A stretch of 64,000 bases of DNA from Primorskyibacter sedentarius (GTDB lineage: Bacteria > Pseudomonadota > Alphaproteobacteria > Rhodobacterales > Rhodobacteraceae): positions 62,001 through 126,000 of the forward strand of contig NZ_SLZU01000003.1 of the NCBI RefSeq assembly GCF_004342065.1, in the 5' to 3' direction. The translations under genes were made by a program, and so were the position numbers. Below the pieces are notes generated by a model. That model saw nothing but the letters and a program-made list of their open reading frames with translations. It was not told the DNA's origin and did not search any database. Shown in pieces: positions 34,438 through 43,340 of the stretch; the first letter of the stretch is position 1, and every line of letters begins with the position of its first letter.

Positions 34438-35286
34438 TCAGAAATCCAGACCCAGATCGAGCGTCCGCGCCGAATGCGTAAGCGCGCCGGACGAGATATA
34501 ATCCACCCCGGTCGCCGCCACCTCTGCAATCCGCTCCTGCCGCATGTTGCCAGAAGCTTCCAGCACGAGCCGCCCTGCATTCATGCCAACCGCCTCGTAC
34601 AGGTCGGGGGTGTCGAAGTTGTCCAGCAGCACGACATCCGCGCCCCCCTCGTCCAGAACTTCGGCCAATTGGTCAAGCCGATCAACCTCGATCTCGGTCC
34701 GGATCATGTGAGAGGCGCGCGCCTTGACCGCCTGCAGAACCGGGCGAATGCCCCCGGCCGCCGCGATGTGATTGTCCTTGATCAGGATTGCGTCGGACAG
34801 TGAGAAACGGTGATTGAAGCCGCCCCCGTGCAGAACCGCCTGCTTCTCGACAAGCCGCAATCCCGGGGTCGTCTTGCGCGTGCAGGTGATCCGGGTCCTT
34901 GTCCCCTCTGCTTCGGCGACGAAAGCGGCGGTGAGGGTCGCAATCCCGGACAGCCGCCCAGCGAAATTCAGAGCAACCCGTTCAGCCGAAAGGATGGCGG
35001 CCGCGCTGCCTTCGATCTTCATCAGCAGGTCGCCGGGCGCGATGCGGTCGCCGTCCTTGAACCGTGCGGTGATCACAAGGGTCGGATCGACCAGACGAAA
35101 GGCGAGCGCTGCGATCTGCAAGCCTGACACAACGCCTGCCTCGCGTGCGTTCAGCAGCGCGCTGTAACGGCGGCCCTCGGGGATCACTGTTCGGGTCGTG
35201 ATGTCGCCATAGGTGCCCAGATCCTCCATCAGGGCGGCACGCACCAGCGGTTCCAGGATCAGGTCGGGAAGAGGGGCAGAGGTCAT
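34438..35286 (-). CDS. nadC: Nicotinate-nucleotide pyrophosphorylase (quinolinate phosphoribosyltransferase)
   Basis: A 282-residue enzyme that makes nicotinate mononucleotide from quinolinate and PRPP in the cytosol. It shows the two-domain layout with the conserved blocks TCTRKTTPGLRLVEKQAVLHGG, HRFSLSDAILIKDNHIAAAGG and VVLLDNFDTPDL, and the C-terminal YISSGALTHSARTLDLGLDF. Length is normal. Its start overlaps the nadB stop by four bases (ATGA), so nadABC are cotranslated. It completes the de novo NAD pathway from aspartate and dihydroxyacetone phosphate. Confidence 0.97.
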   Translation of the reverse strand: MTSAPLPDLILEPLVRAALMEDLGTYGDITTRTVIPEGRRYSALLNAREAGVVSGLQIAALAFRLVDPTLVITARFKDGDRIAPGDLLMKIEGSAAAILSAERVALNFAGRLSGIATLTAAFVAEAEGTRTRITCTRKTTPGLRLVEKQAVLHGGGFNHRFSLSDAILIKDNHIAAAGGIRPVLQAVKARASHMIRTEIEVDRLDQLAEVLDEGGADVVLLDNFDTPDLYEAVGMNAGRLVLEASGNMRQERIAEVAATGVDYISSGALTHSARTLDLGLDF

Positions 35287-36854
35287 GTCGGTTCCATTCG
35301 GGTATCAGGGCGGCGGGCCATCGCGTCGGAGAGCGTCAGGGATGAGCGGACGCCCTCTGCACCATCGGGCTGCGGAAAATCAGAGCGGAAATGCGCGCCC
35401 CGGCTTTCGCGGCGGCGCAAGGCCGCAAAGGCGATAAGCGTCGCCGTGGCGGTCATGTTGTGAAGGGCCTCGCAACCGGGCTGTTCGGCCTCGATCACGG
35501 TTATGTCGTCAAGCGTGCGCTGCAAGCCAAGCGAATGCCGTATCACGCCCGCGCCGTCGGTCATGCTTTGTCGCAAACGCGCTACGAGGTCGGGCCTTGG
35601 CTCTTCGGCGCGCGGCAGATCGGGCAGAGCCAGCTTTGCCGCGCCGCGTGGCGCCCGGCCGATTGCCTGTTCGATCTCCACCGCGCAGCGCCGACCATAG
35701 ACCAGCGCCTCCAGCAGCCCGTTCGAGGCCAGCCGGTTCGCCCCGTGCAGCCCCGTCGACGCGGCCTCTCCACAGACCCACAGCCCGGGCAAAGAGCTTT
35801 GTCCGGCGCTGTCCACCGCGATCCCGCCCATGTGGTAATGCGCGGCCGCAGCGACAGGGATCGGGTCCGCCAGCGGATCAAGGCCCGACTGTCGGCAGGC
35901 CTCGGCCACGGCTGGGAAATCTGTCAGCAGCCGGGCGCCAAGCGCCTGGCGCGTATCCAGCGCAGGCGCCAGCCCGGCTTGGGTCTGGGCATAGACCGCG
36001 CGGGCGACAATGTCTCTGGGTGCAAGCTCGGCATCGGGGTGGATATCTTTCAGGAACCGTTCATTCAGCCGGTTGATCAGAACGGCCCCTTCCCCGCGCA
36101 ACGCCTCGGTCGCGAGCGGTGCCGGGTCCAGACCGCAGGCAATCGCCGTCGGGTGGAACTGGACGAATTCGGCATCGGCAATGCGCGCCCCTGCCCGCGC
36201 CGCCATCCCGATCACCTGCCCCCGTATCCGGGGCGGGTTGGTTGTGAGCGCGTAGAGCCCACCGGAGCCACCCCCGGCAAGCAGCACCGCTGCCCCCCGG
36301 ATCAGAATGGCCTGCGTCAGTCCCGCCTGACACTGCGCAACCTCGACACCGGTCACAGTGCCGGTATCCACCCGCAGCCCCGTGGCCATGACGCCTTCGA
36401 GAACCTGCACATGCTCTGCCTCGCGGACCTGCGCCGTCAGCGCGCGCATGATCTCTGCCCCCGCCTGATCCCCCCGCACGCGAACGACACGGGCGAAGGA
36501 ATGCGCGGCCTCGCGCGACAGGACGTATCCGCCATCACCGCCACGGTCGAAGGGCGCGCCCATGCCGGTAAGGTCAAGGATATGCGAACGGGCCTCTGCC
36601 GTGACCTGTCTGGCGACCTGCGCATCGACCGTGCCCGCCCCGGCGCGGACCGTATCGCGCGCATGCGCCGCCGGGCTGTCGAGCGGATCCATCGCAGCCG
36701 CAACACCGCCCTGCGCCCAGACCGAGGAGGCCCCCTCGCCCAATGCTTCGGGAGAGATGATAAGGACGGGATGCGGGGCAAGCTTCAGCGCGGCATATTG
36801 CGCCGCCAGCCCCGCCCCCACGATGATGACGCGGGACGTATGGATGCGCTGCAT
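35283..36854 (-). CDS. nadB: L-aspartate oxidase
   Basis: A 523-residue FAD enzyme that oxidises L-aspartate to iminoaspartate for quinolinate synthase. The N-terminal FAD motif is VGAGLAAQYAALKLAP; the flavin and substrate regions include VWAQGGVAAAMDP, HPTAIACGLDP, and GEAASTGLHGANRLASNGLLEALVYGRR. The C-terminal helical part contains MTDGAGVIRHSLGLQRTLDD. It starts five bases after nadA. No irregularity was noticed. Confidence 0.96.
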   Translation of the reverse strand: MQRIHTSRVIIVGAGLAAQYAALKLAPHPVLIISPEALGEGASSVWAQGGVAAAMDPLDSPAAHARDTVRAGAGTVDAQVARQVTAEARSHILDLTGMGAPFDRGGDGGYVLSREAAHSFARVVRVRGDQAGAEIMRALTAQVREAEHVQVLEGVMATGLRVDTGTVTGVEVAQCQAGLTQAILIRGAAVLLAGGGSGGLYALTTNPPRIRGQVIGMAARAGARIADAEFVQFHPTAIACGLDPAPLATEALRGEGAVLINRLNERFLKDIHPDAELAPRDIVARAVYAQTQAGLAPALDTRQALGARLLTDFPAVAEACRQSGLDPLADPIPVAAAAHYHMGGIAVDSAGQSSLPGLWVCGEAASTGLHGANRLASNGLLEALVYGRRCAVEIEQAIGRAPRGAAKLALPDLPRAEEPRPDLVARLRQSMTDGAGVIRHSLGLQRTLDDITVIEAEQPGCEALHNMTATATLIAFAALRRRESRGAHFRSDFPQPDGAEGVRSSLTLSDAMARRPDTRMEPT

Positions 36855-36858
36855 CGGG

Positions 36859-37911
36859 TCAGCCGGCCAGACGCTGCGACAGATCGATCATTCGCTGAAC
36901 AGAGATGTGGGCCTTTTCTGCGACTACCGGGTCAACCTCTACCGCGCCTTGCATGCTGTGTAGCGACCACAGCACCTTTTCCAGCGTGATCTTCTTCATG
37001 TAAGGGCACATGTTGCAGGGGCCCACGAATTCCACATCCGGCAGATTGTCAGAGATATTCGACGCCATCGAACATTCCGTCACCAGCATCGCCTTGGAAG
37101 GCCGCTCGCGTTCGACATAGGAGATGATGCCGCTGGTGGAGCCTGAGAAATCCGCCTCGTCCACCACGTCCGGCGGGCATTCCGGATGGGCGATGATGCG
37201 GGTGTCGGGGTTCAGGTCGCGGAAATCGCGCAAGTCCTGCGCGGTGAACCTTTCGTGCACGATGCAAGAGCCATCCCACCAGACGACATTCTTGTTTGGC
37301 ACCTGCCGCGCGACATTCTGCGCAAGGTATTTGTCGGGTGTCATGATGACCGTATCGCTGTCCTGCGCGGCGACGATCTGGGCCGCATTGGACGACGTGC
37401 AGCAAATGTCAGAGGCGGCCTTCACCTCTGCGGTCGTGTTGACATAAGAGACGACCGGCGCACCGGGATAGCGCGCGCGCATCTCGGCAATGCCCTCGGC
37501 GGTGATGCTTTCAGCCAGCGAACAGCCTGCCTCGGCATCCGGGATCAGCACGGTTTTCGCCGGGTTCAGGATCTTCGATGTCTCGGCCATGAAATGCACG
37601 CCGCATTGCACGATCACATCGGCCTCGACCCGCGTGGCCTCGATCGCCAGTTGCAGGCTGTCACCAACAACATCAGCGATGCCGTGATAGATCTCTGGCG
37701 TCATGTAATTATGCGCCAGGATGACCGCGTTGCGTTCCTTTTTCAGACGGTTGATGGCAGCGACATAGGGCGCAAAGATCGCCCAGTCGGGCGGTGACAC
37801 GACCCTTTTCATGCCCGCATAGATATCCGCATGGGCTTCCGCAACTTCCGGCGAAGGCAAGAGATCATAGTGATTGGCGAGTTCGGCGCGCAGCGCAGTC
37901 TGGTCGAGCAA
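36859..37911 (-). CDS. nadA: Quinolinate synthase
   Basis: A 350-residue enzyme that condenses iminoaspartate with dihydroxyacetone phosphate, using a [4Fe-4S] cluster. The three ligand cysteines can be seen in VQCGVHFMAET, SDICCTSSNA and GPCNMCPYMKK. It starts at a TTG (37911), with GAGGAA about eleven bases upstream; an ATG nearby is out of frame. It is first in the nadABC operon, behind a recognisable promoter. Confidence 0.96.
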   Translation of the reverse strand: MLDQTALRAELANHYDLLPSPEVAEAHADIYAGMKRVVSPPDWAIFAPYVAAINRLKKERNAVILAHNYMTPEIYHGIADVVGDSLQLAIEATRVEADVIVQCGVHFMAETSKILNPAKTVLIPDAEAGCSLAESITAEGIAEMRARYPGAPVVSYVNTTAEVKAASDICCTSSNAAQIVAAQDSDTVIMTPDKYLAQNVARQVPNKNVVWWDGSCIVHERFTAQDLRDFRDLNPDTRIIAHPECPPDVVDEADFSGSTSGIISYVERERPSKAMLVTECSMASNISDNLPDVEFVGPCNMCPYMKKITLEKVLWSLHSMQGAVEVDPVVAEKAHISVQRMIDLSQRLAG

Positions 37912-37994
37912 GAGCTGTCATTCCTCAGATTGATGCAGTCCGTTTCACACGGAGCGGGTTCACCGAAAGACCCAGTGACTGTCGGCGGGGCCGA

Positions 37995-38023
37995 TCTATA
38001 GGCGGCGGTTGACGTTTGGGCAA
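37995..38023 (-). promoter_or_regulatory. Sigma-70-type promoter of nadABC
   Basis: On the minus strand TTGCCC (38023-38018), a 17-base spacer and TATAGA (38000-37995), followed by about 75 bases of leader before the nadA start. The spacing is ideal and the -10 is close to consensus. No NiaR- or NrtR-like operator was recognised. Confidence 0.6.
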
Positions 38024-38167
38024 GCACATCGCCGAATGTGGCGAATTGGCGCCGATCCAAGGGGCGCGCCGTGTCGCGGGGCGCTTTGGGCATGGCCGCT
38101 TAGCGGTCACGTGGCGGCGACGCCCAGAATATGGCGGGTCTCTGCGCTGCGACGCCGCCCCCCAGGG

Positions 38168-39556
38168 CTATGGCTTCGGCAGGGCCGCATGTGCCGTGGT
38201 ATATTCGGCCAGTTTCCGTGCGACCGCTTGGCCGGGGGGGCAGGATTTCCGTGTCCCGAGGTCGACATGCAAGAGCATCGAGTTCACCGTCGCCGCCAAG
38301 GTGCCATCCCCCCGGTAAAGCCGTTGGAAAAGCCGCATTTTCTTGCCCTCCCCCAGCAGAACCTGCGTCGTCACTGTCAGCGTGTCGCCGACCAGCACTT
38401 CGTCCAGATAGCGCACGGTGTTCTCGACAGTGAAGTAGCTTAGTCCGTTGGCGATATATTCGGCATCCGCGCCGATCATCTCCATGAACCGGTCCGTCGC
38501 GACAGAGCCCGTTTCGAGGTAATGGGTCTCGTTCATATGGCCGTTGTAATCGACCCAGCTGGCGGGCACCTGCCGTCGCGCGGTGACCGGCAGACCGTCG
38601 CGTTCGCCCCCCTGAGGAAGCGTTGTTTCATGGGCGCGCAGCACCGCACCCACCGCCGCGTCGTTGCGTTTCAGCGCCCGCATCATGCCAACAAGGTTGT
38701 CATCTCGCAGCCGTTCCAGCTCGCGGATCGACATGTGGCCCGATTGCGCATCGGACTGGCCTGCAATGAGGTCCACCAACTCGTCGGTAAAGTCCGGCAC
38801 GTCCATCAGCTTTGTCCACGGCCATTCCAGCGCGGGGCCGAACTGGGCCATGAAATGTTTCATCCCCGCCTCGCCGCCGGCCACGCGGTATGTCTCGAAC
38901 AGACCCATCTGCGCCCATCTCAGGCCAAAGCCCATGCGGATCGCCTCGTCAATCTCTGCCGTCGTGGCGATGCCATCCTTGACCAGCCACAGCGCCTCGC
39001 GCCAGACCGCTTCAAGAAACCTGTCAGCGATATGGGCGTCGATTTCCTTGCGGACGGTCAACGGGTACATGCCGATGCCGCGCAGGATGTCGGCCGCGCG
39101 GGCGCATTGCGCGGGATCTCCGACCAGCTCGACCAGTGGAAGCAGATAGACCGGGTTGAACGGATGCGCGACGATCACACCGGCCCCTTGGGCATTCAGT
39201 TCCGACGGTTTGAACCCGGACGTCGAAGAGCCGACCACCGTGTCGGTGCCCGCATGTTCCGCGATCCGGGCAAAAACCTTGTGCTTGAGCTCCAGCCGTT
39301 CGGGCACGCTTTCCTGAACCCAGACAGCACCGGAAACAGCAGCACTCAGATCGTCGTGAAAGCTCAGCGCCCCTTCTTCTGGCAGCGCCCGGTCGTAGAG
39401 CGCGGGCAGAGCGTGGCGGGCGTTGTCGATGACCTCGCCAATCTTGCGCTTTGCATCCGGATCAGGATCGAAGACCGCCACATCCCACCCGTTCAACAGG
39501 AACCGCGCGGCCCAGCCGCCGCCGATCACCCCGCCGCCGACAATCGCGGCCCTCAT
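38168..39556 (-). CDS. lcdH: L-carnitine dehydrogenase fused to a hotdog thioesterase
   Basis: A 462-residue fusion. Residues 1-310 are a 3-hydroxyacyl-CoA dehydrogenase-like carnitine dehydrogenase: Rossmann motif GGGVIGGGWAARFLLNGWDVAVFD, catalytic His in VAHPFNPVYLLPLVELV and the C-terminal helical half with GLRWAQMGLFETY. Residues 325-460 form a 4HBT thioesterase with VDYNGHMNETHYLE. The first half oxidises L-carnitine to 3-dehydrocarnitine; the second should hydrolyse betainyl-CoA to glycine betaine. This fusion is known in rhizobia. It overlaps the BKACE gene by four bases and closes the leftward operon. Confidence 0.93.
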   Translation of the reverse strand: MRAAIVGGGVIGGGWAARFLLNGWDVAVFDPDPDAKRKIGEVIDNARHALPALYDRALPEEGALSFHDDLSAAVSGAVWVQESVPERLELKHKVFARIAEHAGTDTVVGSSTSGFKPSELNAQGAGVIVAHPFNPVYLLPLVELVGDPAQCARAADILRGIGMYPLTVRKEIDAHIADRFLEAVWREALWLVKDGIATTAEIDEAIRMGFGLRWAQMGLFETYRVAGGEAGMKHFMAQFGPALEWPWTKLMDVPDFTDELVDLIAGQSDAQSGHMSIRELERLRDDNLVGMMRALKRNDAAVGAVLRAHETTLPQGGERDGLPVTARRQVPASWVDYNGHMNETHYLETGSVATDRFMEMIGADAEYIANGLSYFTVENTVRYLDEVLVGDTLTVTTQVLLGEGKKMRLFQRLYRGDGTLAATVNSMLLHVDLGTRKSCPPGQAVARKLAEYTTAHAALPKP

Positions 39557-40470
39557 TTCGCCACCGGTGCGCGTCTGGTCAGACCCAGCCGCTCCCGTAC
39601 AGCCTGAGGGCCGATGACCTTTGCGCCCATGTTTTCGATGATGCTTGCTGCACGTTCGACCAGTTGTGCGTTGGTGGCCAGCACCCCTTTGTCGAGAAAG
39701 AGATTATCCTCCAACCCTACGCGCACATTGCCCCCGGCCAGAACGGAGGCGGCGACATAGGGCATCTGGTCCCGTCCCAGCGAAAAGGCCGACCAGTGCC
39801 AATCGTCCGGCACGTTGTTGACCATCGCCATCAGCGTGTTGAGGTCATTCGGTGCGCCCCATGGCACGCCCATGCAAAGCTGCACCAGCGCCTGCGGCGC
39901 CAGCGTGCCCTCGCGGACCAATTCCTTGGCGAACCACAGATGACCGGTGTCGAAGGCCTCGATCTCGGGCTTCACACCCAGGTCGGTCATCATCTTGCCC
40001 ATCGCGCGCAACATGCCGGGCGTGTTGGTCATCACGTAATCGGCCTCGGCGAAATTCATCGTGCCGCAATCCAGCGTGCAGATCTCTGGCAGGCATTCGG
40101 CGACATGGGCCAGACGCTCCGTCGCGCCTGCCATATCCGTCCCTGCGGGGTTGAGCGGCAATGGCGCCTCAATGGGCCCGAATGTCATATCCCCGCCCAT
40201 GCCGGCGGTCAGGTTCAGCACCACATCCACCTCTGCCGCGCGGATGCGATCTGTCACCTCGCGGTAGAGCGCCAGATCGCGGGAGGGCGCGCCCGACTGC
40301 GGATCGCGCACATGGCAATGCACCACCGCCGCCCCGGCCTTGGCCGCATCAATCGCACTGGAAGCGATCTGTTCAGGCGAGCGCGGCACATGCGGCGAAC
40401 GATCCTGCGTGCCCCCCGATCCGGTGACGGCGCAGGTGATAAAGACCTCTCGGTTCATGGTCAGTGGCAT
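39553..40470 (-). CDS. BKACE-family beta-keto acid cleavage enzyme (3-dehydrocarnitine cleavage)
   Basis: A 305-residue TIM-barrel enzyme of the former DUF849 family. The zinc ligands are visible in VVHCHVRDP (two His) and VGLEDN (Glu); NLTAGMGGD and TLDCGTMNF are family segments. Family members condense a beta-keto acid with acetyl-CoA, giving acetoacetate and a new acyl-CoA. Next to carnitine dehydrogenase the reaction is most probably 3-dehydrocarnitine plus acetyl-CoA to betainyl-CoA plus acetoacetate. The start at 40470 follows GGAGGAAC; longer frames exist but are unlikely. Confidence 0.92.
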   Translation of the reverse strand: MPLTMNREVFITCAVTGSGGTQDRSPHVPRSPEQIASSAIDAAKAGAAVVHCHVRDPQSGAPSRDLALYREVTDRIRAAEVDVVLNLTAGMGGDMTFGPIEAPLPLNPAGTDMAGATERLAHVAECLPEICTLDCGTMNFAEADYVMTNTPGMLRAMGKMMTDLGVKPEIEAFDTGHLWFAKELVREGTLAPQALVQLCMGVPWGAPNDLNTLMAMVNNVPDDWHWSAFSLGRDQMPYVAASVLAGGNVRVGLEDNLFLDKGVLATNAQLVERAASIIENMGAKVIGPQAVRERLGLTRRAPVAK

Positions 40471-40525
40471 GTCGTTCCTCCTTCTGCGCGACCTGCGGAC
40501 ACGAAATCCCGTTTTCGGGCAGCGT

Positions 40526-41311
40526 TCATTTTCCCTTCCAGACGGGATCGCGTTTCTCGGCAAAGGCGCGGGCGCCTTCCAGCTGGTCCTCGGACCGGTA
40601 AAGCGCCTCGACACTCGCGAACTGGCTTTTGGTGATGCGGTTCAGCGCGTCCTGAAATTTCATGTCCTCGGCCTCGCGCACGATTTCCTTGATCGCCGCG
40701 TAGACAAGCGGCGGGCCAGAGGCGAGAAGATCGGCCAGCTTGCGCGCCTCGGCCATCAGGTCGGCGGCCGGGTAGATATGATTGATCATCCCCCAGCGCG
40801 CGGCCTCTTCGGCATCCAGCCAGCGCCCGGTGAACAGCATCTCCATCGCGATGTGATATGGGATGCGCTTGGGCAGCTTGATCGACGCCGCATCCGCCAC
40901 CGTGCCGGACCGGATTTCCGGCAGGGCAAAGCTGGCATGATCCGCGGCAAGGATGATATCGGCAGACAGGGCCAGCTCCAGCCCGCCCCCGCAGCAGATC
41001 CCGTTCACAGCGGCAATCACCGGCTTGTTGAGCCCGCGCAGCTCTTGCAGCCCACCAAACCCACCGACGCCATAATCGCCATCCACCGCGTCACCGTCGG
41101 CGGCTGCTTTCAGATCCCAGCCGGGGCAAAAGAACTTCTCGCCCGCGCCGGTGACAATGGCCACGCGCAGGTCGGGGTTGTCACGGAAATCCGTAAAGAC
41201 CTCGCCCATGATCCGGCTGGTGGCGAGGTCTATGGCGTTGGCCTTGGGTCTGTCCAGCGTCACTTCAAGGACATGGCCCCGGCGTTCGGTGCTGATGGGG
41301 GTGTCGGTCAT
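40526..41311 (-). CDS. caiD: Crotonobetainyl-CoA hydratase, CaiD-like (enoyl-CoA hydratase family)
   Basis: A 261-residue crotonase-fold enzyme. The oxyanion-hole segments are FFCPGWDLKAA (near residue 60) and GICCGGGLELALSADIILAADHASFALPEI (from about 105). The sequence is close to CaiD, which hydrates crotonobetainyl-CoA to L-carnitinyl-CoA. GGAGAA precedes the ATG at 41311, one base after the acyl-CoA ligase stop, so they are cotranslated. It links the acyl-CoA dehydrogenase product to carnitine. Confidence 0.9.
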   Translation of the reverse strand: MTDTPISTERRGHVLEVTLDRPKANAIDLATSRIMGEVFTDFRDNPDLRVAIVTGAGEKFFCPGWDLKAAADGDAVDGDYGVGGFGGLQELRGLNKPVIAAVNGICCGGGLELALSADIILAADHASFALPEIRSGTVADAASIKLPKRIPYHIAMEMLFTGRWLDAEEAARWGMINHIYPAADLMAEARKLADLLASGPPLVYAAIKEIVREAEDMKFQDALNRITKSQFASVEALYRSEDQLEGARAFAEKRDPVWKGK

Positions 41312-41312
41312 G

Positions 41313-43340
41313 TCATTCTCCGATCCGGATAAGTGCATCCGCCGCCACGGCCCCGTCCGGGCCACATAGCAGCGGGTTTATTTCAACTTCCTGCGGCAAG
41401 GCGCCTGTCACATAGGCCTGCACCGCCATCACCGCGTCAAGGATCGCGTCGATATCGGCCGCGGGCTTGCCACGGTATCCAGACAGCAGGCGGGCAATCC
41501 GCAAGCTATTGAGCGCGGCAAGCGTGGCGTCCCGACTGGCCGGGACCAGAAGCGAGGCGCTGTCTTCGATCACTTCCGTCAGCGTGCCCCCGGCGGCGAG
41601 GGTCAGCACATAGCCATGCGCCGGATCGGCAACGACACCAATCAAAAGCTCGGCAATCGTGCCGGTGACCATCTCTTCCACCAGAAAGCTCTCAGCAGGC
41701 ATGGCGCGGGCGGCCTCTTGCAGCTCTGCCGCGCCCGAGAGGTTCAGAACGACAGCCCCGGCTTCGGTCTTGTGCGCAATCCCTTCGCCTTTCAGCACGA
41801 CCGGGTATCCGATGCGTTGGGCGGCCTCGACCGCCGCCTTTGCACTCTCGGCCCGGACCGACGCGGGAACACGCAGACCTGCGGCCGACAGCGCGCCCTT
41901 GGCCTCCATTTCCGTCAAGATCCGCGCGTCGCAAGCCTTGGGTGAAAGCAGGATCGGCGCTGCGTCCTCCAGTGGCCGTCCAAGCTGCGCCGCGACAAAG
42001 ATCGCCTCAGCAGCCTCTGCCAATCCGGCGAGCGGAACAATGCCGCGCGCCATCAGATCTTGCGCCACCGCCTCTGGCATCGTCTCTTTCAACGAACTTA
42101 CGATGGCCATGCTGCGCCCCGCCTGCTGCCCGGTGCGGACCACCGCCTCGATCACAGGCTGCCATGCGGAGGCATCGCAGCGATCAGCGCGCGGAAAATC
42201 CAGCACGACACAGCCCATCGCCACATCGCCCTCCATCATCGCCGTGAAGCTTGCCGTCATCGCGTCAATATCGCCCCAGATAAACGTGTTGTAATCCAGA
42301 GGGTTCGCCAAGGCGATGCGCGGCCCCAGTACGCCCCGCAGCCCCTTTACCTGACCTGCATTCAGCGGCGGAAAGACCAGCCCGGCCTCAAGCGCCGTGT
42401 CAGCGACAAGGCTCGCCTCGCCCCCGGAACAGGACATGGACGCGATCCGGTTCGACCCGAGCGGCCCCGCGACATGCAGCAGCTTCAGCGCTTCCAGAAG
42501 TGCCGACAGCGAGGACACCTGCCCGATCCCAAGCCGCCGCAGCAGCGCCTGCCCGCCTGCATTGCTGCCAGCAACCGAGGCCGTGTGCGAGATCGTGGCC
42601 GCGCGGGCCTGATCGGATTTGCCGACCTTCAGCGCGACAATATGCTTGCCAAGCGCCCTCGCCTCGGCCGCCAATGCCTCGAACCCGCGAAGGTCGTCGA
42701 CCCCTTCGATATGCAGCCCCAATGCTGTCACCCGGTCATCCCGCAGCAAGGCGCGGGAAGCTTCGGAAAGACCGGTCTGGGCTTGGTTCCCGACCGTGAC
42801 AACATAGGCAATCGGCGTTCCGCGATCCTGCATGGTGAGGTTGATCGCGATATTCGACGATTGCGTGACAAGCGCCACGCCGCGGTCCACCCGAACGCCG
42901 CCATGCTGGTCAGGCCACAGTGCCGCACCGTCGAGATAGTTCAGAAAGCCGTAGCAATTCGGCCCGAGGATCGGCATCTCCCCGGCGGCCTCCAGCAAGG
43001 CTTGTTGAAGCGTCGCGCCATTGCCGGTCTCTGCATCAGCCTCGCGAAAGCCGGAGGCGAAACACACCGCGCCCCCGGCCTCACGCGCCGAAAGCTCTGC
43101 TACTGCGTCAATCGTTGCTTCGCGGTTGATACCGATGAAACTGGCATCCGGGGTGTCCGGCAAATGCCGGATGTCACAAAAGGCGGGCAGGCCACTGACG
43201 CTTGCGCGGCTTGGGTGGACGGGCCAGACCTTGCCCGCAAAACCGATCCTGCGGCATTGCGCGATCACGTTTTCGCACCATGTCCCGCCGCCTATCACGG
43301 CGATGCTTTGCGGGCGCAGAAGACGGCCGAGCCGACGCAT
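41313..43340 (-). CDS. ADP-forming acyl-CoA synthetase (carnitine/butyrobetaine CoA ligase candidate)
   Basis: A 675-residue NDP-forming acyl-CoA synthetase. Residues 1-125 are the CoA-binding domain (LLRPQSIAVIGGGTWCENVI), then the ligase domains with a conserved active-site His in TISHTASVAGS (about residue 250), and from about 470 an ATP-grasp domain (KACDARILTEMEAKGALSAAGLRVP, GYPVVLKGEGIAHKTEAG). In enteric bacteria the CoA ester of carnitine or butyrobetaine is made by CaiC, an AMP-forming enzyme; here this unrelated ADP-forming type occupies its place in the operon. Its assignment is by context. It overlaps the acyl-CoA dehydrogenase stop by one base. Confidence 0.88.
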   Translation of the reverse strand: MRRLGRLLRPQSIAVIGGGTWCENVIAQCRRIGFAGKVWPVHPSRASVSGLPAFCDIRHLPDTPDASFIGINREATIDAVAELSAREAGGAVCFASGFREADAETGNGATLQQALLEAAGEMPILGPNCYGFLNYLDGAALWPDQHGGVRVDRGVALVTQSSNIAINLTMQDRGTPIAYVVTVGNQAQTGLSEASRALLRDDRVTALGLHIEGVDDLRGFEALAAEARALGKHIVALKVGKSDQARAATISHTASVAGSNAGGQALLRRLGIGQVSSLSALLEALKLLHVAGPLGSNRIASMSCSGGEASLVADTALEAGLVFPPLNAGQVKGLRGVLGPRIALANPLDYNTFIWGDIDAMTASFTAMMEGDVAMGCVVLDFPRADRCDASAWQPVIEAVVRTGQQAGRSMAIVSSLKETMPEAVAQDLMARGIVPLAGLAEAAEAIFVAAQLGRPLEDAAPILLSPKACDARILTEMEAKGALSAAGLRVPASVRAESAKAAVEAAQRIGYPVVLKGEGIAHKTEAGAVVLNLSGAAELQEAARAMPAESFLVEEMVTGTIAELLIGVVADPAHGYVLTLAAGGTLTEVIEDSASLLVPASRDATLAALNSLRIARLLSGYRGKPAADIDAILDAVMAVQAYVTGALPQEVEINPLLCGPDGAVAADALIRIGE

